Part shown: piece after piece, positions 30,283 through 41,314 of the stretch | How positions within the stretch are numbered: position 1 is the stretch's first letter | Layout of the letters: every line of letters starts with the position of its first letter | Origin: Marinococcus halophilus | GTDB lineage: Bacteria; Bacillota; Bacilli; Bacillales; Marinococcaceae | Length of the DNA stretch: 57,776 nt | Reading direction: 5' to 3' | Assembly: GCF_002265875.1 (NCBI RefSeq) | Contig: NZ_NPFA01000015.1 | Span: forward strand, 1-57,776 | Notes under the pieces: generated by a model | What the model was told of the DNA's origin: nothing | Database searches by the model: none | What the model saw: the letters and a program-made list of their open reading frames with translations, nothing else | Made by a program: the position numbers and the translations under genes

Positions 30283-33200
30283 TTATGCGTTTTCCGTGGA
30301 CTCGATTCTAAGATTCAAGTTATCTCCGGGTTGTTCATCTTCATCATCGAGCTCTTTCATTTCGATTTCCTCTTCATTGCTCGAAAGCATTTTCACGTCC
30401 ATGCCAAGGCTTTGAAGCTCTTTAATCAGAACTTTAAATGACTCGGGAACGCCAGGCTCCGGCACATTTTCCCCTTTAACAATCGCTTCGTACGTTTTCA
30501 CACGGCCGACAACGTCGTCGGATTTCACCGTAAGAATTTCCTGCAGCGTATAAGCTGCTCCGTACGCTTCAAGAGCCCATACTTCCATTTCCCCGAAACG
30601 CTGGCCGCCGAACTGCGCTTTACCACCAAGCGGCTGCTGGGTAACAAGAGAGTAAGGTCCGGTCGAACGGGCGTGAAGCTTGTCGTCCACCATGTGGGCC
30701 AGTTTGATCATATACATGACCCCGACTGAAATACGGTTGTCAAAGGTTTCCCCTGTACGCCCGTCATACAATACGGTCTTTCCGTCCCGGGCGAGACCAG
30801 CTTCCTGAATCGTTTCCCAAACATCTTCTTCACGGGCACCGTCAAATACCGGTGTTGCCATGTGAAGGTTCAGGGAACGGGCCGCCATGCCCAGGTGCAT
30901 TTCAAGCACCTGTCCGATATTCATACGCGAAGGCACCCCGAGAGGGTTCAGCATAAGATCAATCGGTGTTCCGTCCGGCAGGTAAGGCATATCTTCCTCT
31001 GGAAGAATACGGGAAATAACACCTTTGTTTCCGTGACGACCGGCCATTTTATCCCCTTCATGAATCTTACGCTTCTGCACGAGATATACCCGGACAAGCT
31101 GATTCACTCCCGGTGGAAGTTCATCTCCGTCTTCACGGTTAAAGATTTTTACGTCGAGTACAATGCCGTCTGCCCCGTGTGGAACACGAAGCGAAGTGTC
31201 CCGTACTTCGCGGGCTTTTTCCCCGAAGATCGCATGAAGCAGACGCTCTTCTGCGGAAAGCTCTGTCATGCCTTTCGGCGTTACTTTCCCGACAAGAATG
31301 TCGCCATCCTTCACTTCCGCCCCGACGCGGATAATACCGCGGTCATCGAGGTCCTTCAGCGCTTCTTCCCCAACGTTTGGAATATCGCGGGTGATTTCCT
31401 CCGGTCCGAGCTTGGTATCGCGGGCTTCTGACTCGTATTCATCTACGTGAATGGAAGTGTAGACATCGTCTTTTACTACCCGTTCACTCAGGATAACGGC
31501 GTCTTCATAGTTATAGCCGTCCCAGGTCATAAAGGCAGTTAAGACGTTACGCCCCAATGCCATTTCCCCGTTATCCATCGATGGACCGTCTGCAAGGACT
31601 TCGCCTTTTTCTATACGGTCCCCGTCTTTAACGATCGGACGCTGGTTATAGCTTGTTCCCTGGTTGGAACGAACGTATTTCATCATACGATATTTATCGA
31701 TATCTGTTTCTACTTCTTCTCCGTCCACATCTTCAATGCGGCGGATCCAGATTTCACGTGCGGACGCCCGCTCAACTACGCCTTTGTGACGGGCGATGAT
31801 GGCAGCCCCTGAATCCTTTGCTGAAACGTATTCCATGCCGGTACCTACAAGAGGTGCTTCCGGCTCAAGAAGCGGCACTGCCTGACGCTGCATGTTCGCT
31901 CCCATCAATGCCCGGTTGGAGTCGTCATTTTCGAGGAATGGAATACACGCCGTTGCAGCAGAAACTGCCTGCTTCGGTGAAACGTCCATATAGTCGATTT
32001 TTTCTTTCGGCACGATGGTGTTGTCTCCTCGGAAACGGGCGATAACTTCATCGTCGGCAAACGTGCCGTCTTCAGCAAGTGAAGCGTTCGCCTGAGCGAC
32101 TACGTAGTTATCTTCTTCATCAGCAGTAAGATAATCACACTGCTCGGTGACCACTCCCGTATCCGGGTCTACACGGCGGTAAGCTGTTTCGATAAAGCCG
32201 AACTTATTTACCTTGGCGTAGCTTGACAAAGAGTTAATCAGGCCGATGTTCGGTCCTTCCGGCGTTTCAATCGGGCACATACGCCCGTAGTGGGAGTAGT
32301 GCACGTCACGGACTTCAAAACCGGCACGTTCGCGGGTCAATCCGCCCGGTCCGAGCGCTGACAGACGGCGTTTGTGCGTCAGTTCAGCCAAAGGATTTGT
32401 CTGGTCCATAAACTGGGACAGCTGCGAGCTGCCAAAGAACTCTTTAATAGAAGCGATTACCGGACGAATATTGATAAGCGCCTGCGGCGTGATGGAGCTT
32501 GGGTCCTGGATAGACATGCGCTCACGTACCACACGCTCCATACGGGAAAGTCCGATACGGAACTGGTTTTGAAGCAGTTCCCCGACAGAACGGAGACGAC
32601 GATTACCCAAATGGTCAATGTCATCAGTCCGGCCGACGCCGTGAAGAAGGTTGAAGAAATAGTTTACCGAGGCAATCATGTCTTCAGGCGTAATATTCTT
32701 CGTTTCAAGATCAATGTTCCCATTACTGATTACGTTAATTTCACGGTCTTCGCCTTGACCGTCATCTGCATAAATCTTAATAGATTGTACGTCCAAATCT
32801 GCATCTTCCACCACTCCACCGGAAACGGTGTACCGTTTAAATCCAAGGTTATTTTCCAGATACGGCATGAGACGGTCCAGGGCCCGGCGGTCGAGCATCG
32901 TGCCAGCCTCAGCAATGACTTCTCCCGTTTCTGGATCAGCAAGCGTTTCTGCTAAACGCTGATTGAATAAACGATTTTGGATATGGAGCTTTTTATTCAT
33001 TTTATAACGTCCGACATTTGCGAGATCATACCGTTTCGGATCAAAAAAGCGCGTGTTTAATAAGCTTTTCGCGCTATCCACCGTTGGCGGTTCCCCAGGG
33101 CGGAGACGTTCATAAATTTCGAGAAGAGCTTTTTCGCTGCCTTCAGTATTGTCTTTTTCGAGCGTATTCCGCAGGTATTGATCTTCGCCCAAAAGATCGA

Positions 33201-33822
33201 TAATCTCTTGGTCGGAACCAAAGCCAAGTGCGCGAAGAAGCACGGTAACCGGGATTTTCCGGGTACGGTCAATACGAACGTGAACGACGTCTTTCGCATC
33301 TGTTTCAAGCTCGAGCCATGCACCGCGATTCGGAATAACAGTCGCAGTGTAGCCACGCTTGCCGTTTTTGTCTACTTTATTGTTAAAATATACGCTTGGT
33401 GAACGTACGAGCTGGGATACGATAACACGCTCAGCCCCGTTTATTACAAATGTACCTGTGTCGGTCATAAGCGGGAAATCGCCCATAAATACTTCCTGCT
33501 CTTTTACTTCGCCAGTCTCCTTGTTCATCAGGCGGACCTTGACGCGAAGTGGTGCAGAGTATGTGGCATCGCGTTCTTTTGATTCATCGATTGGATATTT
33601 TGGTTCTCCCAAATTGTAATCGATGAATTCTAGCACCAAGTTTCCGGTAAAATCTTCAATCGGCGAGATGTCCTGAAACATTTCGCGAATCCCTTCATCT
33701 AGAAACCATTGATAAGAAGCCGTCTGAATCTCAATGAGGTTGGGAAGGTCCAATACTTCATTGATTCGGGCATAGCTTCTCCGCTGGCGGTGACGTCCAA
33801 ATTGAATAAGTTGACTTGACAA
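30283..33822 (-). CDS. rpoB: RNA polymerase beta subunit
   Basis: The 1179-residue beta subunit. The rifampicin region reads [20 protein letters not shown] followed by [10 protein letters not shown], wild type at the usual resistance positions. Other blocks include [17 protein letters not shown] and [13 protein letters not shown]. The C-terminus ([15 protein letters not shown]) is acidic and shorter than that of B. subtilis. The start is a TTG at 33822, eight nt after GAGGGG, giving (M)[16 protein letters not shown]; a GTG three codons upstream abuts the ribosome site. It has a long leader behind the promoter at 34350-34378. Confidence 0.98.
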   Translation of the reverse strand: MSSQLIQFGRHRQRRSYARINEVLDLPNLIEIQTASYQWFLDEGIREMFQDISPIEDFTGNLVLEFIDYNLGEPKYPIDESKERDATYSAPLRVKVRLMNKETGEVKEQEVFMGDFPLMTDTGTFVINGAERVIVSQLVRSPSVYFNNKVDKNGKRGYTATVIPNRGAWLELETDAKDVVHVRIDRTRKIPVTVLLRALGFGSDQEIIDLLGEDQYLRNTLEKDNTEGSEKALLEIYERLRPGEPPTVDSAKSLLNTRFFDPKRYDLANVGRYKMNKKLHIQNRLFNQRLAETLADPETGEVIAEAGTMLDRRALDRLMPYLENNLGFKRYTVSGGVVEDADLDVQSIKIYADDGQGEDREINVISNGNIDLETKNITPEDMIASVNYFFNLLHGVGRTDDIDHLGNRRLRSVGELLQNQFRIGLSRMERVVRERMSIQDPSSITPQALINIRPVIASIKEFFGSSQLSQFMDQTNPLAELTHKRRLSALGPGGLTRERAGFEVRDVHYSHYGRMCPIETPEGPNIGLINSLSSYAKVNKFGFIETAYRRVDPDTGVVTEQCDYLTADEEDNYVVAQANASLAEDGTFADDEVIARFRGDNTIVPKEKIDYMDVSPKQAVSAATACIPFLENDDSNRALMGANMQRQAVPLLEPEAPLVGTGMEYVSAKDSGAAIIARHKGVVERASAREIWIRRIEDVDGEEVETDIDKYRMMKYVRSNQGTSYNQRPIVKDGDRIEKGEVLADGPSMDNGEMALGRNVLTAFMTWDGYNYEDAVILSERVVKDDVYTSIHVDEYESEARDTKLGPEEITRDIPNVGEEALKDLDDRGIIRVGAEVKDGDILVGKVTPKGMTELSAEERLLHAIFGEKAREVRDTSLRVPHGADGIVLDVKIFNREDGDELPPGVNQLVRVYLVQKRKIHEGDKMAGRHGNKGVISRILPEEDMPYLPDGTPIDLMLNPLGVPSRMNIGQVLEMHLGMAARSLNLHMATPVFDGAREEDVWETIQEAGLARDGKTVLYDGRTGETFDNRISVGVMYMIKLAHMVDDKLHARSTGPYSLVTQQPLGGKAQFGGQRFGEMEVWALEAYGAAYTLQEILTVKSDDVVGRVKTYEAIVKGENVPEPGVPESFKVLIKELQSLGMDVKMLSSNEEEIEMKELDDEDEQPGDNLNLRIESTENA

Positions 33823-34349
33823 CAGATTCACCCCTCAAATCTCGCATGATATCCGCTCGTTTTAAAACAAGCGTTTTTCCAAGGCAATTATCGGTAATAT
33901 AGCTAAATAGTGATAAATGCAGAGACGCGTCGTCATGTAGACGGACGGCTCTTTCTGCTCTGATGAATTCTTCAGCGTATCAGAACACAGAGAACAGTCC
34001 GCGTACACAAACGCCGTCGATGTAATTTTTTTCACAAACCGAATAGCTAGCTTGAGAACGATGACCGCTTCTCCCTGACTCATGTTGTTCATCTTAAATG
34101 AAATTGTTTTTCCTAATACTTATTACGATCGATTCTCCCATTTCTTATTCGAATGTGTTAGAATAAGAAGGAATCAAAAGCACAAACGTTCTCATTTTAA
34201 TGGATAAGCTTGCTGCAACCGTAATCCAGCTCAGCCGTGAAGTGGCATATAGAAAAGAAATGGATGATACTTCTTACGGTATCACCTGATTTAATAAGTA
34301 GAATATTGCATGTAGTTTGGTACTAATGGATACTTATACGCATTAAATT
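33823..34349 (-). promoter_or_regulatory. Long 5' leader region of rpoBC
   Basis: About 520 nt separate the likely rpoB promoter from the rpoB start. The RNA has several local helices, including GTCCGTC...GACGACG near 33930 and a CGCTTGTTTT/AAAACGAGCG palindrome at about 33855-33876 close to the ribosome site. A 76-codon minus-strand ORF (33862-34092) is not convincing. A 29-codon ORF lies on the opposite strand at 34200. I do not recognise a known riboswitch or ribosomal-protein leader. Confidence 0.45.
34200..34289 (+). CDS. Possible small protein, 29 residues, unknown
   Basis: A plus-strand ATG ORF encodes a balanced, soluble-looking peptide (begins MDKLAATVIQLSREVAYRKE and ends DTSYGIT). 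An extended -10 element TGTTAGAAT lies at 34156-34164 and the bidirectional terminator at 34363-34395 lies downstream, so a short transcript antisense to the rpoB leader is conceivable. Against it, no proper ribosome site precedes the ATG (AGAAGG is about 28 nt away). I do not recognise a homologue; coding status is uncertain. Confidence 0.3.
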   Translation: MDKLAATVIQLSREVAYRKEMDDTSYGIT

Positions 34350-34378
34350 ATAATACCATATCAAAACAGCACCGTCAA
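34350..34378 (-). promoter_or_regulatory. Sigma-A promoter of rpoB-rpoC
   Basis: TTGACG, 17-bp spacer, TATTAT (overlapping TATAAT three bases later) on the minus strand. The -35 box falls in the loop of the terminator that ends the upstream methyltransferase gene, so terminator and promoter are superimposed. Confidence 0.78.
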
Positions 34379-34395
34379 CTTCTGATGGTGCTGTT
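34363..34395. terminator. Terminator after the RsmC-like gene (bidirectional)
   Basis: AACAGCACC pairs with GGTGCTGTT around a 13-nt loop. On the minus strand it is followed by TTTTG, on the plus strand by TTTATTTA. It ends the rplJ-rplL-downstream methyltransferase transcript and could also stop a plus-strand RNA. Confidence 0.85.
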
Positions 34396-34991
34396 TATTT
34401 ACGCGCACGGAAAATATAATATCCTTTATTTTTTTTTACATTTTTCACAACCGGAAACAGTTCGTTAAGTTTTTCTTTCGCTGAAGGAGCCCCCTGCTTT
34501 TTCTGGATGACAATCCAACATTCACCACCTGGCCTCAATGCTTCAAAAGCTTCCTCGAACAGTTGGTGCACCACTTTCTTTCCAGCTCTGATAGGTGGGT
34601 TTGTCAAAATCGCTGCTGCCCCGCCTTCATAGGCATTGAATAGATCGCTTTCTGCGGCTTCGGCATTTTCAGCCTGATGCCGCTGAATGTTTCTTTTTGC
34701 CAATTCTACCGCGCGTTGATTGATGTCAAAAAGCAGCACATTTCGGGCCGTTTCCTTAGCAAGAGTTACTCCCACTACACCGTAACCGCAGCCAATGTCT
34801 ACAATGTCTCCATCTACATCCGGCCATTCAAAGGCTTCGAGCAGCGTTTCTGTACCAAAATCCACTGTTTGTTTCGAGAAGACTCCGCTGTCTGTCACGA
34901 ATGACCAGTCTCTGCCCCTAAGCTTTGCGTGGATAACTTTTTCATCACTTGCCGCACTTGGACTTGCATGAAAATATTGTTCACCGCTCAT
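34395..34991 (-). CDS. Class I SAM-dependent methyltransferase, RsmC-like (YbxB)
   Basis: This 198-residue protein matches the C-terminal catalytic half of RsmC-type 16S rRNA guanine-N2 methyltransferases. The SAM motif is DIGCGYGVVGVTLAKE (about residues 61-76) and the catalytic motif is LTNPPIRAG near 129. It corresponds to YbxB, found between rplL and rpoB in B. subtilis, whose exact target is not established to my knowledge. It has its own ATG with a weak upstream site and lies about 60 nt beyond the rplL terminator. It ends in a terminator. Confidence 0.88.
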   Translation of the reverse strand: MSGEQYFHASPSAASDEKVIHAKLRGRDWSFVTDSGVFSKQTVDFGTETLLEAFEWPDVDGDIVDIGCGYGVVGVTLAKETARNVLLFDINQRAVELAKRNIQRHQAENAEAAESDLFNAYEGGAAAILTNPPIRAGKKVVHQLFEEAFEALRPGGECWIVIQKKQGAPSAKEKLNELFPVVKNVKKNKGYYIFRARK

Positions 34992-35052
34992 AGCATCGCT
35001 CCGTTCTAATTATTGGAATATTATCATAGCAGGATCCAGACATTTATTGCAA

Positions 35053-35085
35053 CAAAAAACTCATCCGCAGCTGTGCGGATGAGTT
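35053..35085 (-). terminator. Intrinsic terminator after rplL
   Basis: AACTCATCCGCA pairs perfectly with TGCGGATGAGTT around a 4-nt loop, followed by six T on the minus strand. Confidence 0.96.
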
Positions 35086-35095
35086 GATCGAACCC

Positions 35096-35458
35096 TTACT
35101 TCAATTCGATAGAAGCGCCTGCTTCTTCGAGTTGACCTTTCATTTCTTCAGCGTCTTCTTTAGATACGCCTTCTTTTAATGTTTCAGGTGCTCCGTCTAC
35201 TAGTGCTTTAGCTTCTTTCAAGCCAAGACCGGTAATTTCACGGACAACTTTGATGACGTTGATTTTAGAAGAACCAGCGCTTTCGAGTACTACGTCGAAT
35301 TCTGTTTGCTCTTCCTCAACGACTTCACCGCCGCCACCGCCAGCTGCTACTGGTGCAGCTGCTGTTACGCCGAATTCTTCTTCAATTGCTTTTACTAATT
35401 CGTTCAATTCCAGAACGGACATTTCCTTAATTGCATCAATCATTTCTTGATTACTCAT
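35096..35458 (-). CDS. rplL: 50S ribosomal protein L7/L12
   Basis: L7/L12 (120 residues) forms the multimeric stalk that recruits translation GTPases. The N-terminal dimerisation helix [17 protein letters not shown], the Ala/Gly-rich hinge (about 35-50), and the C-terminal domain with [20 protein letters not shown] are typical. It follows rplJ by 52 nt and ends at a strong terminator. Confidence 0.98.
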   Translation of the reverse strand: MSNQEMIDAIKEMSVLELNELVKAIEEEFGVTAAAPVAAGGGGGEVVEEEQTEFDVVLESAGSSKINVIKVVREITGLGLKEAKALVDGAPETLKEGVSKEDAEEMKGQLEEAGASIELK

Positions 35459-35510
35459 GGATAATCCTCCTCTTAGTATTAATGTTTAACCTGTCAAAAA
35501 CCCTAAATTA

Positions 35511-36014
35511 TTAGGCGCTCTCTTCTTCTTTTTGCTCTGCCACTGCTTTTGTAGCCAGTGCGAAGTTACGGATTGGCGCCTGCATAACGCTAAGCAGCAT
35601 AGCCACAAGTCCATCGTGGGATGGAAGGCTTGCCAATTCCTTGATCTGCTCCTGGGAAACAACGCTGCCTTCAATGACACCCGTTTTAATCTCCAGCGCT
35701 TCGTGATCTTTAGCGAAATTGTACAATACTTTTGCCGGTGCTACTGCGTCCTCTGCGCTTGTTGCAATAGCTGTAGGGCCTACCAGGTATTCGTTCAACT
35801 CGTCTTTCAGATTCACGTCTTCTGCCGCACGACGCGCCATTGTGTTTTTATACACTTTGAAATCAACGTCTGCTTCACGAAGCTGCGCACGTAATTCCGT
35901 AATTTCCGACACGTCCAGGCCGCGATAGTCTACCAATACGGTCGACACGCTGTCTTTCAGCTTTGCTGCGATTTCATCAACAACCGCCTGTTTTTGTTCG
36001 ATAACTTTGCTCAT
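35511..36014 (-). CDS. rplJ: 50S ribosomal protein L10
   Basis: L10 (167 residues) anchors the L7/L12 dimers to 23S rRNA. The segments [19 protein letters not shown] and [10 protein letters not shown] are characteristic, with a C-terminal helix that binds L12. The ATG at 36014 is chosen because GGAGG lies at proper spacing; a GTG nine bases upstream overlaps that site. L10 with L12 is expected to repress its own operon through the leader upstream. Confidence 0.97.
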   Translation of the reverse strand: MSKVIEQKQAVVDEIAAKLKDSVSTVLVDYRGLDVSEITELRAQLREADVDFKVYKNTMARRAAEDVNLKDELNEYLVGPTAIATSAEDAVAPAKVLYNFAKDHEALEIKTGVIEGSVVSQEQIKELASLPSHDGLVAMLLSVMQAPIRNFALATKAVAEQKEEESA

Positions 36015-36029
36015 CCGTTCCACCTCCTG

Positions 36030-36230
36030 CCATTCTTTATTGTTTGCCGTCCGCGACCGCAGACATTAAAAAATCTTCCTGTCTAAATTAGCAGACACGA
36101 AGACACTACTCCCGTAAAACGCTCTAAGGCGTTCAATGTATAGGAATGGTACCTCGGCAGGATAATTTAAGTGCAGTGCACTCCTGCTGTCTGCGGCAAC
36201 AATATAAAATTGTTGGCTGATCCGTCATTT
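36030..36230 (-). ncRNA. L10 (rplJ) autoregulatory leader with attenuator
   Basis: About 200 nt of leader RNA precede rplJ, the standard place of the ribosomal L10 leader (Rfam RF00557). Its 3' part holds CTTC-TGTCT pairing with AGACA-GAAG and then ATTTTTT (36068-36101), which is an intrinsic terminator form. In Bacillus, L10-L12 binding to the upstream kink-turn region controls such structures. I judged this by position and by the terminator and did not fold the whole leader. Confidence 0.8.
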
Positions 36231-36259
36231 AGTATAAATGGAAGCAGCGTCCGGGTCAA
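36231..36259 (-). promoter_or_regulatory. Sigma-A promoter of rplJ-rplL
   Basis: TTGACC, 17-bp spacer, TATACT on the minus strand. It overlaps a large inverted repeat (GCAGCG-CCCGGGT with ACCCGG-CGCTGC, about 36243-36288) that lies after rplA and lacks a T run. Confidence 0.85.
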
Positions 36260-36315
36260 GAGCTTTTTCAAGATCACCCGGGCGCTGCCGGCAAACAAAA
36301 ATATTGCTGTTTAAT

Positions 36316-37014
36316 TTATGCGAATTTTAACGAAGAAGTGCTTACTTTCACGCCAGGACCCATGGAAGTCGTTACAGCAACGCCTCTCATGTACGTTCCT
36401 TTAGCTGCTGCCGGCTTTGCTTTTTGAAGCGCGTCGGCAACTGTGTTGAAGTTTTCCACCAGGCTTGCAGTATCAAAAGATACTTTGCCAATTGGCGCAT
36501 GGATATTACCGGACTTATCGACACGGTATTCCACTTTACCTGCTTTAATTTCTTCAACAGCTTTTGTAACGTCCATTGTCACCGTACCGGTTTTTGGATT
36601 AGGCATAAGGCCTTTCGGTCCAAGGGTACGGCCCAATTTACCTACCTGGGCCATCATGTCCGGAGTGGCTACTACTGCATCAAAGTCAAACCATCCTTGC
36701 TGCACACGGTTCACCAGATCTTCTTCTCCTACATAATCAGCGCCGGCCGCTTCTGCTTCCTGAGCTTTTTCGCCTTTAGCAAAAACGAGCACGCGCTGGC
36801 TTTTTCCTGTTCCGTTTGGAAGGACGATCGCGCCACGGATCTGCTGATCGTTTTTACGCGGGTCAATTCCAAGACGAAACGCTACTTCTACCGTTGCATC
36901 AAAATTTACGATCGATGTTTTCTTCGCAAGCTCAATCGCCTCTTCAGCATTGTACTGCTGCTCCTGGTCGATGAGCTGCGCCGCCTCGCGGTATTTTTTA
37001 CCTCTTTTAGGCAT
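36316..37014 (-). CDS. rplA: 50S ribosomal protein L1
   Basis: L1 (232 residues, same as B. subtilis) forms the mobile stalk that assists E-site tRNA release and can repress its own mRNA. The [15 protein letters not shown]-terminus, the [16 protein letters not shown] block and [15 protein letters not shown] are diagnostic. The start is the ATG at 37014 after AAGGAGG; the extra upstream codons contain that site and are rejected. It follows rplK by about 120 nt. Confidence 0.98.
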   Translation of the reverse strand: MPKRGKKYREAAQLIDQEQQYNAEEAIELAKKTSIVNFDATVEVAFRLGIDPRKNDQQIRGAIVLPNGTGKSQRVLVFAKGEKAQEAEAAGADYVGEEDLVNRVQQGWFDFDAVVATPDMMAQVGKLGRTLGPKGLMPNPKTGTVTMDVTKAVEEIKAGKVEYRVDKSGNIHAPIGKVSFDTASLVENFNTVADALQKAKPAAAKGTYMRGVAVTTSMGPGVKVSTSSLKFA

Positions 37015-37134
37015 TGTTTTTCCTCCTTGTTGTGGTTTAACGGTAAGACCTCCCACTAGTAAAGGTTGCGAGCCGTCCCTTCGGCAAAAGCGTCAGAGGC
37101 GTCCACACAACCTTCAGCAAGGCAAATCTTTCAA

Positions 37135-37560
37135 TTAGTCTTCAACGTTTAAGCCCATGCTGCGGGCTGTTCCTTCAACCATACGCATTGCTGATTCAAC
37201 GTCAGATGCGTTTAAATCCTGCATTTTCGTCTCAGCAATTTCACGAACCTGATCCCGGGTTACTGAACCAACTTTGTTACGGTTAGGCTCACCGGAACCG
37301 CCTTTAATGCCTGCTGCTTCTTTAAGAAGTACAGGGGCTGGCGGAGTTTTCGTAATAAAAGTGAACGAACGGTCTTCATAGACACTGATTTCTACAGGAA
37401 TGATTGTTCCTGTCTGCTCTTGTGTACGAGCGTTGAATTCTTTACAGAATCCCATGATATTCACACCGGCTTGACCAAGCGCTGGGCCTACCGGTGGTGC
37501 CGGGTTCGCTTTACCAGCCGGAATTTGAAGTTTAACAACCTTCTCGACTCTTTTAGCCAC
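37135..37560 (-). CDS. rplK: 50S ribosomal protein L11
   Basis: L11 (141 residues) forms the GTPase-associated centre with 23S rRNA and is the thiostrepton site. The conserved [20 protein letters not shown] (proline-rich N-domain) and GINIMGF-like [13 protein letters not shown] segments identify it. It starts with GTG at 37560, after GGAGG with eight-nt spacing. The promoter at 37673-37701 precedes it. Confidence 0.98.
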   Translation of the reverse strand: MAKRVEKVVKLQIPAGKANPAPPVGPALGQAGVNIMGFCKEFNARTQEQTGTIIPVEISVYEDRSFTFITKTPPAPVLLKEAAGIKGGSGEPNRNKVGSVTRDQVREIAETKMQDLNASDVESAMRMVEGTARSMGLNVED

Positions 37561-37672
37561 GCGACACACCTCCTTCGTCCGTGATGTGGTAGCCGGATAC
37601 AATGCATCCTCCCACTCATTCTAAAACACCATGTGCTTTAGGCTATGATATCTTTCAATACCAAACAGGATA

Positions 37673-37701
37673 ATTTTATCACCTGAAACCAAAATAAGCA
37701 A
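37673..37701 (-). promoter_or_regulatory. Sigma-A promoter of rplK-rplA
   Basis: TTGCTT, 17-bp spacer, TAAAAT on the minus strand in the nusG-rplK spacer. Transcription start would be about 105 nt upstream of the rplK GTG. Confidence 0.7.
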
Positions 37702-37738
37702 TGGTCAATTCATGAGAAAGAGAAAATACAAGCCGGAC

Positions 37739-38272
37739 CTATATTTTTTCTACTTGGGTAAATTCCAGCTCAACCGGAGTTTCGCGGCCGAACATATTTA
37801 CATAAACTTTGACCTTCTGTTTCTCGGCATTGATTTCTTCCACCGTTCCCGTGAAGTCGGCAAACGGCCCTTCAGTTACCTTCACCGCTTCTTTAAGTTC
37901 AAAATCAACTTCAGCCTTCGGTTCTTTCTCGCCCATTTGGCCGAGAATGGTATCTACTTCGTCCGGCAAAAGCGGCGTTGGCTTCGAGCCAGCTCCCGTA
38001 GAGCCGATAAACCCAGTTACTCCCGGGGTGTTGCGGACTACGTACCAGGAGTCATCTGTCATTACCATTTCAACGATGACATACCCGGGGAAAACCTTTT
38101 TGGAGACTGTCTTGCTTTTTCCGTTTTTGGTTTCCGTTTCTTCTTCCACCGGCACCAGTACACGGAAAATTTTATCCGTCATCCCCATGGATTCCACCCG
38201 TTTTTCCAGGTTCGTTTTTACTTTGTTTTCATAGCCCGAATAAGTATGGACTACATACCAGCTTTTTTCCAT
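37739..38272 (-). CDS. nusG: Transcription termination/antitermination factor NusG
   Basis: NusG (177 residues) binds RNA polymerase and modulates pausing; its KOW domain can contact S10. The N-terminal domain has [15 protein letters not shown] and [11 protein letters not shown]; the C-terminal KOW has [16 protein letters not shown]. It follows secE by about 55 nt. Order secE-nusG-rplK-rplA is universal in Bacillales. Confidence 0.98.
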   Translation of the reverse strand: MEKSWYVVHTYSGYENKVKTNLEKRVESMGMTDKIFRVLVPVEEETETKNGKSKTVSKKVFPGYVIVEMVMTDDSWYVVRNTPGVTGFIGSTGAGSKPTPLLPDEVDTILGQMGEKEPKAEVDFELKEAVKVTEGPFADFTGTVEEINAEKQKVKVYVNMFGRETPVELEFTQVEKI

Positions 38273-38327
38273 ATCTAGAGTGGGAACTAAGCCCCTTCCC
38301 TCCTTTATTCCAAACGTTCAACCGTTG

Positions 38328-38525
38328 CTACTCCAAAAATATACGAACAAGCTCAGAAAGCCCTAAATCGATAACGGCAAAATAGATAACAAAAAAGATG
38401 ACAGTCAGCACCGTGACAATTGTATATTTCGTTAGCTCTTTGCGTGTCGGCCATGTAACACGCTTCATTTCCTGTCCTACTTCTTTGAGAAAGCGGATAG
38501 GGCTTTTTTTCGTACCCCCAGCCAT
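38328..38525 (-). CDS. secE: Protein translocase subunit SecE
   Basis: SecE (65 residues, the short Gram-positive form) clamps SecY through a single C-terminal transmembrane segment (about residues 37-57) preceded by the amphipathic helix EMKRVTWPTRKEL, the family signature. The ATG has GGAGG seven nt upstream. It is preceded by a spacer with a promoter-terminator pair at 38664-38763 rather than rpmGB. Confidence 0.96.
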   Translation of the reverse strand: MAGGTKKSPIRFLKEVGQEMKRVTWPTRKELTKYTIVTVLTVIFFVIYFAVIDLGLSELVRIFLE

Positions 38526-38663
38526 GCAGCCACCTCCATCAACCGGTGTTAACGGTCATAAAATTATTAGTATGAAGTCTCATATGAAGAACAATGTATC
38601 TGCATCTGTTTCTGTATCACATGTACCGTCAGGCTTCTTCCGTCCTGCTTGTTTTCAACCATT

Positions 38664-38700
38664 AAAAAAACAGCCGCTCCTAAGGGCTCTGCGGTCTGTT
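38664..38700 (-). terminator. Leader terminator upstream of secE (candidate attenuator)
   Basis: AACAG-CCGC pairs with GCGG-CTGTT (one bulged A) around a short AGAGCCCTTAGGA loop, followed by seven T on the minus strand. It lies about 35-65 nt after the promoter at 38735-38763 and 139 nt before secE. Since glpK already has its own terminator upstream, this second one would cap a very short RNA. Confidence 0.75.
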
Positions 38701-38734
38701 TGCTTTAGGCGCACATATATTTCTACCAATATCA

Positions 38735-38763
38735 ATCATAAACAACTTCTGCGCTATAATCAA
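38735..38763 (-). promoter_or_regulatory. Promoter upstream of secE-nusG
   Basis: TTGATT, 17-bp spacer, TATGAT on the minus strand, just after the glpK terminator. The start would be near 38728, so the RNA runs straight into the terminator at 38664-38700. The rest of the 38526-38825 gap shows no gene; L33 was looked for and not found. Confidence 0.72.
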
Positions 38764-38783
38764 GGAGAAATTAACAGGCATAT

Positions 38784-38812
38784 AAAAACCGGCGCCCCTG
38801 AGGAGCACCGGT
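38784..38812 (-). terminator. Intrinsic terminator after glpK
   Basis: ACCGG-GC-CC pairs with GG-GC-CCGGT (T-G pairs allowed) around a TCA loop, followed by TTTTTA on the minus strand, 14 nt after the glpK stop codon. Confidence 0.9.
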
Positions 38813-38825
38813 CCTTTCATGATTT

Positions 38826-40388
<1,563 letters not shown>

Positions 40389-41216
40389 TTAGTTTTTCAC
40401 TTCAGGGTTGGACATGATCGATTTCGCAGAGCGTTTGCCCATGTAGTACAAACTTCCAAGGAAAACGGCTACGACAACCGAGTAAATCATTAATGCCATT
40501 GCGCCTTCTCCCAAGAAGAATGAACGGTAAACCATCGCACCGAACACGCCACCGGCAGCCGGGGCTACTACCGGGATCCAGGCATAGGACCAGTTGGAAT
40601 CTCTTTTACCCGGAATTGGCAGCAGCGCATGTGCGATACGAGGACCAAGGTCACGGGCCGGGTTGATGGCATATCCTGTGGTACCACCAAGAGAGAGGCC
40701 GATAGCGAGAATCAGAAAGCCGACAATCAGTGGATTTAATCCTTCTGTGAACTGGTTGGCCCCAATACCTAAAATACCTCCGACAAGAACAGCTGTACCG
40801 ATAAACTCGCTCAGGAAATTGTTAAACCGGTTCGGAACAGCAGGGTCGGTCGAAAACACTCCAAGCTTTGTATTCGAATCCTCTGTTTCCTTCCAGTGAC
40901 CGAGAAAGTGAAGATAAACTACCACGCCACCTAATGCAGCACCAATTAATTGAGCAATAATGTAGCCCGGGACCTGTGCCCACGCAAACTCTCCAACAGA
41001 AGCGAGGCCAAGCGTTACCGCCGGATTAATGTGCGCCCCGGAGAACTGTCCTACTGCATAGATGGCCATTGCCACTGCAAACCCCCAGCCAAGTGCTACA
41101 ACAATCCAGCCAGCACCCTGAGCTTTGGATTTATTCAGACTTACGTTTGCGACTACGCCGCCGCCAAAGATAATAAGAATCATCGTACCGATAAGCTCCG
41201 CTAAATAAACAGACAT
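40389..41216 (-). CDS. glpF: Glycerol uptake facilitator
   Basis: GlpF is an aquaglyceroporin admitting glycerol by facilitated diffusion. The 275-residue protein has about six hydrophobic segments and both half-helix motifs: SGAHINPAVTLG (NPA 64-66) and GYAINPARDLGPR (NPA 185-187). The Asp after the second NPAR (Asp189) is typical of glycerol facilitators as against water-only aquaporins. It is coupled to glpK and lies behind the CcpA- and antiterminator-type leader at 41300-41504. Confidence 0.97.
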   Translation of the reverse strand: MSVYLAELIGTMILIIFGGGVVANVSLNKSKAQGAGWIVVALGWGFAVAMAIYAVGQFSGAHINPAVTLGLASVGEFAWAQVPGYIIAQLIGAALGGVVVYLHFLGHWKETEDSNTKLGVFSTDPAVPNRFNNFLSEFIGTAVLVGGILGIGANQFTEGLNPLIVGFLILAIGLSLGGTTGYAINPARDLGPRIAHALLPIPGKRDSNWSYAWIPVVAPAAGGVFGAMVYRSFFLGEGAMALMIYSVVVAVFLGSLYYMGKRSAKSIMSNPEVKN

Positions 41217-41314
41217 TCTTCTTCCTCCTTTTTTATTAAAGCTTACTTATCGTCATAACGTTAGGCGGTTCGTCTTATTATTTGTTACGGCGCCACAAGA
41301 CCCAGACCTTTAAT

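Noticed and set aside
33862-34092. 76-codon minus-strand ORF upstream of rpoB
   Set aside because: No recognisable family, poor ribosome site, and it lies in a structured leader; probably chance.
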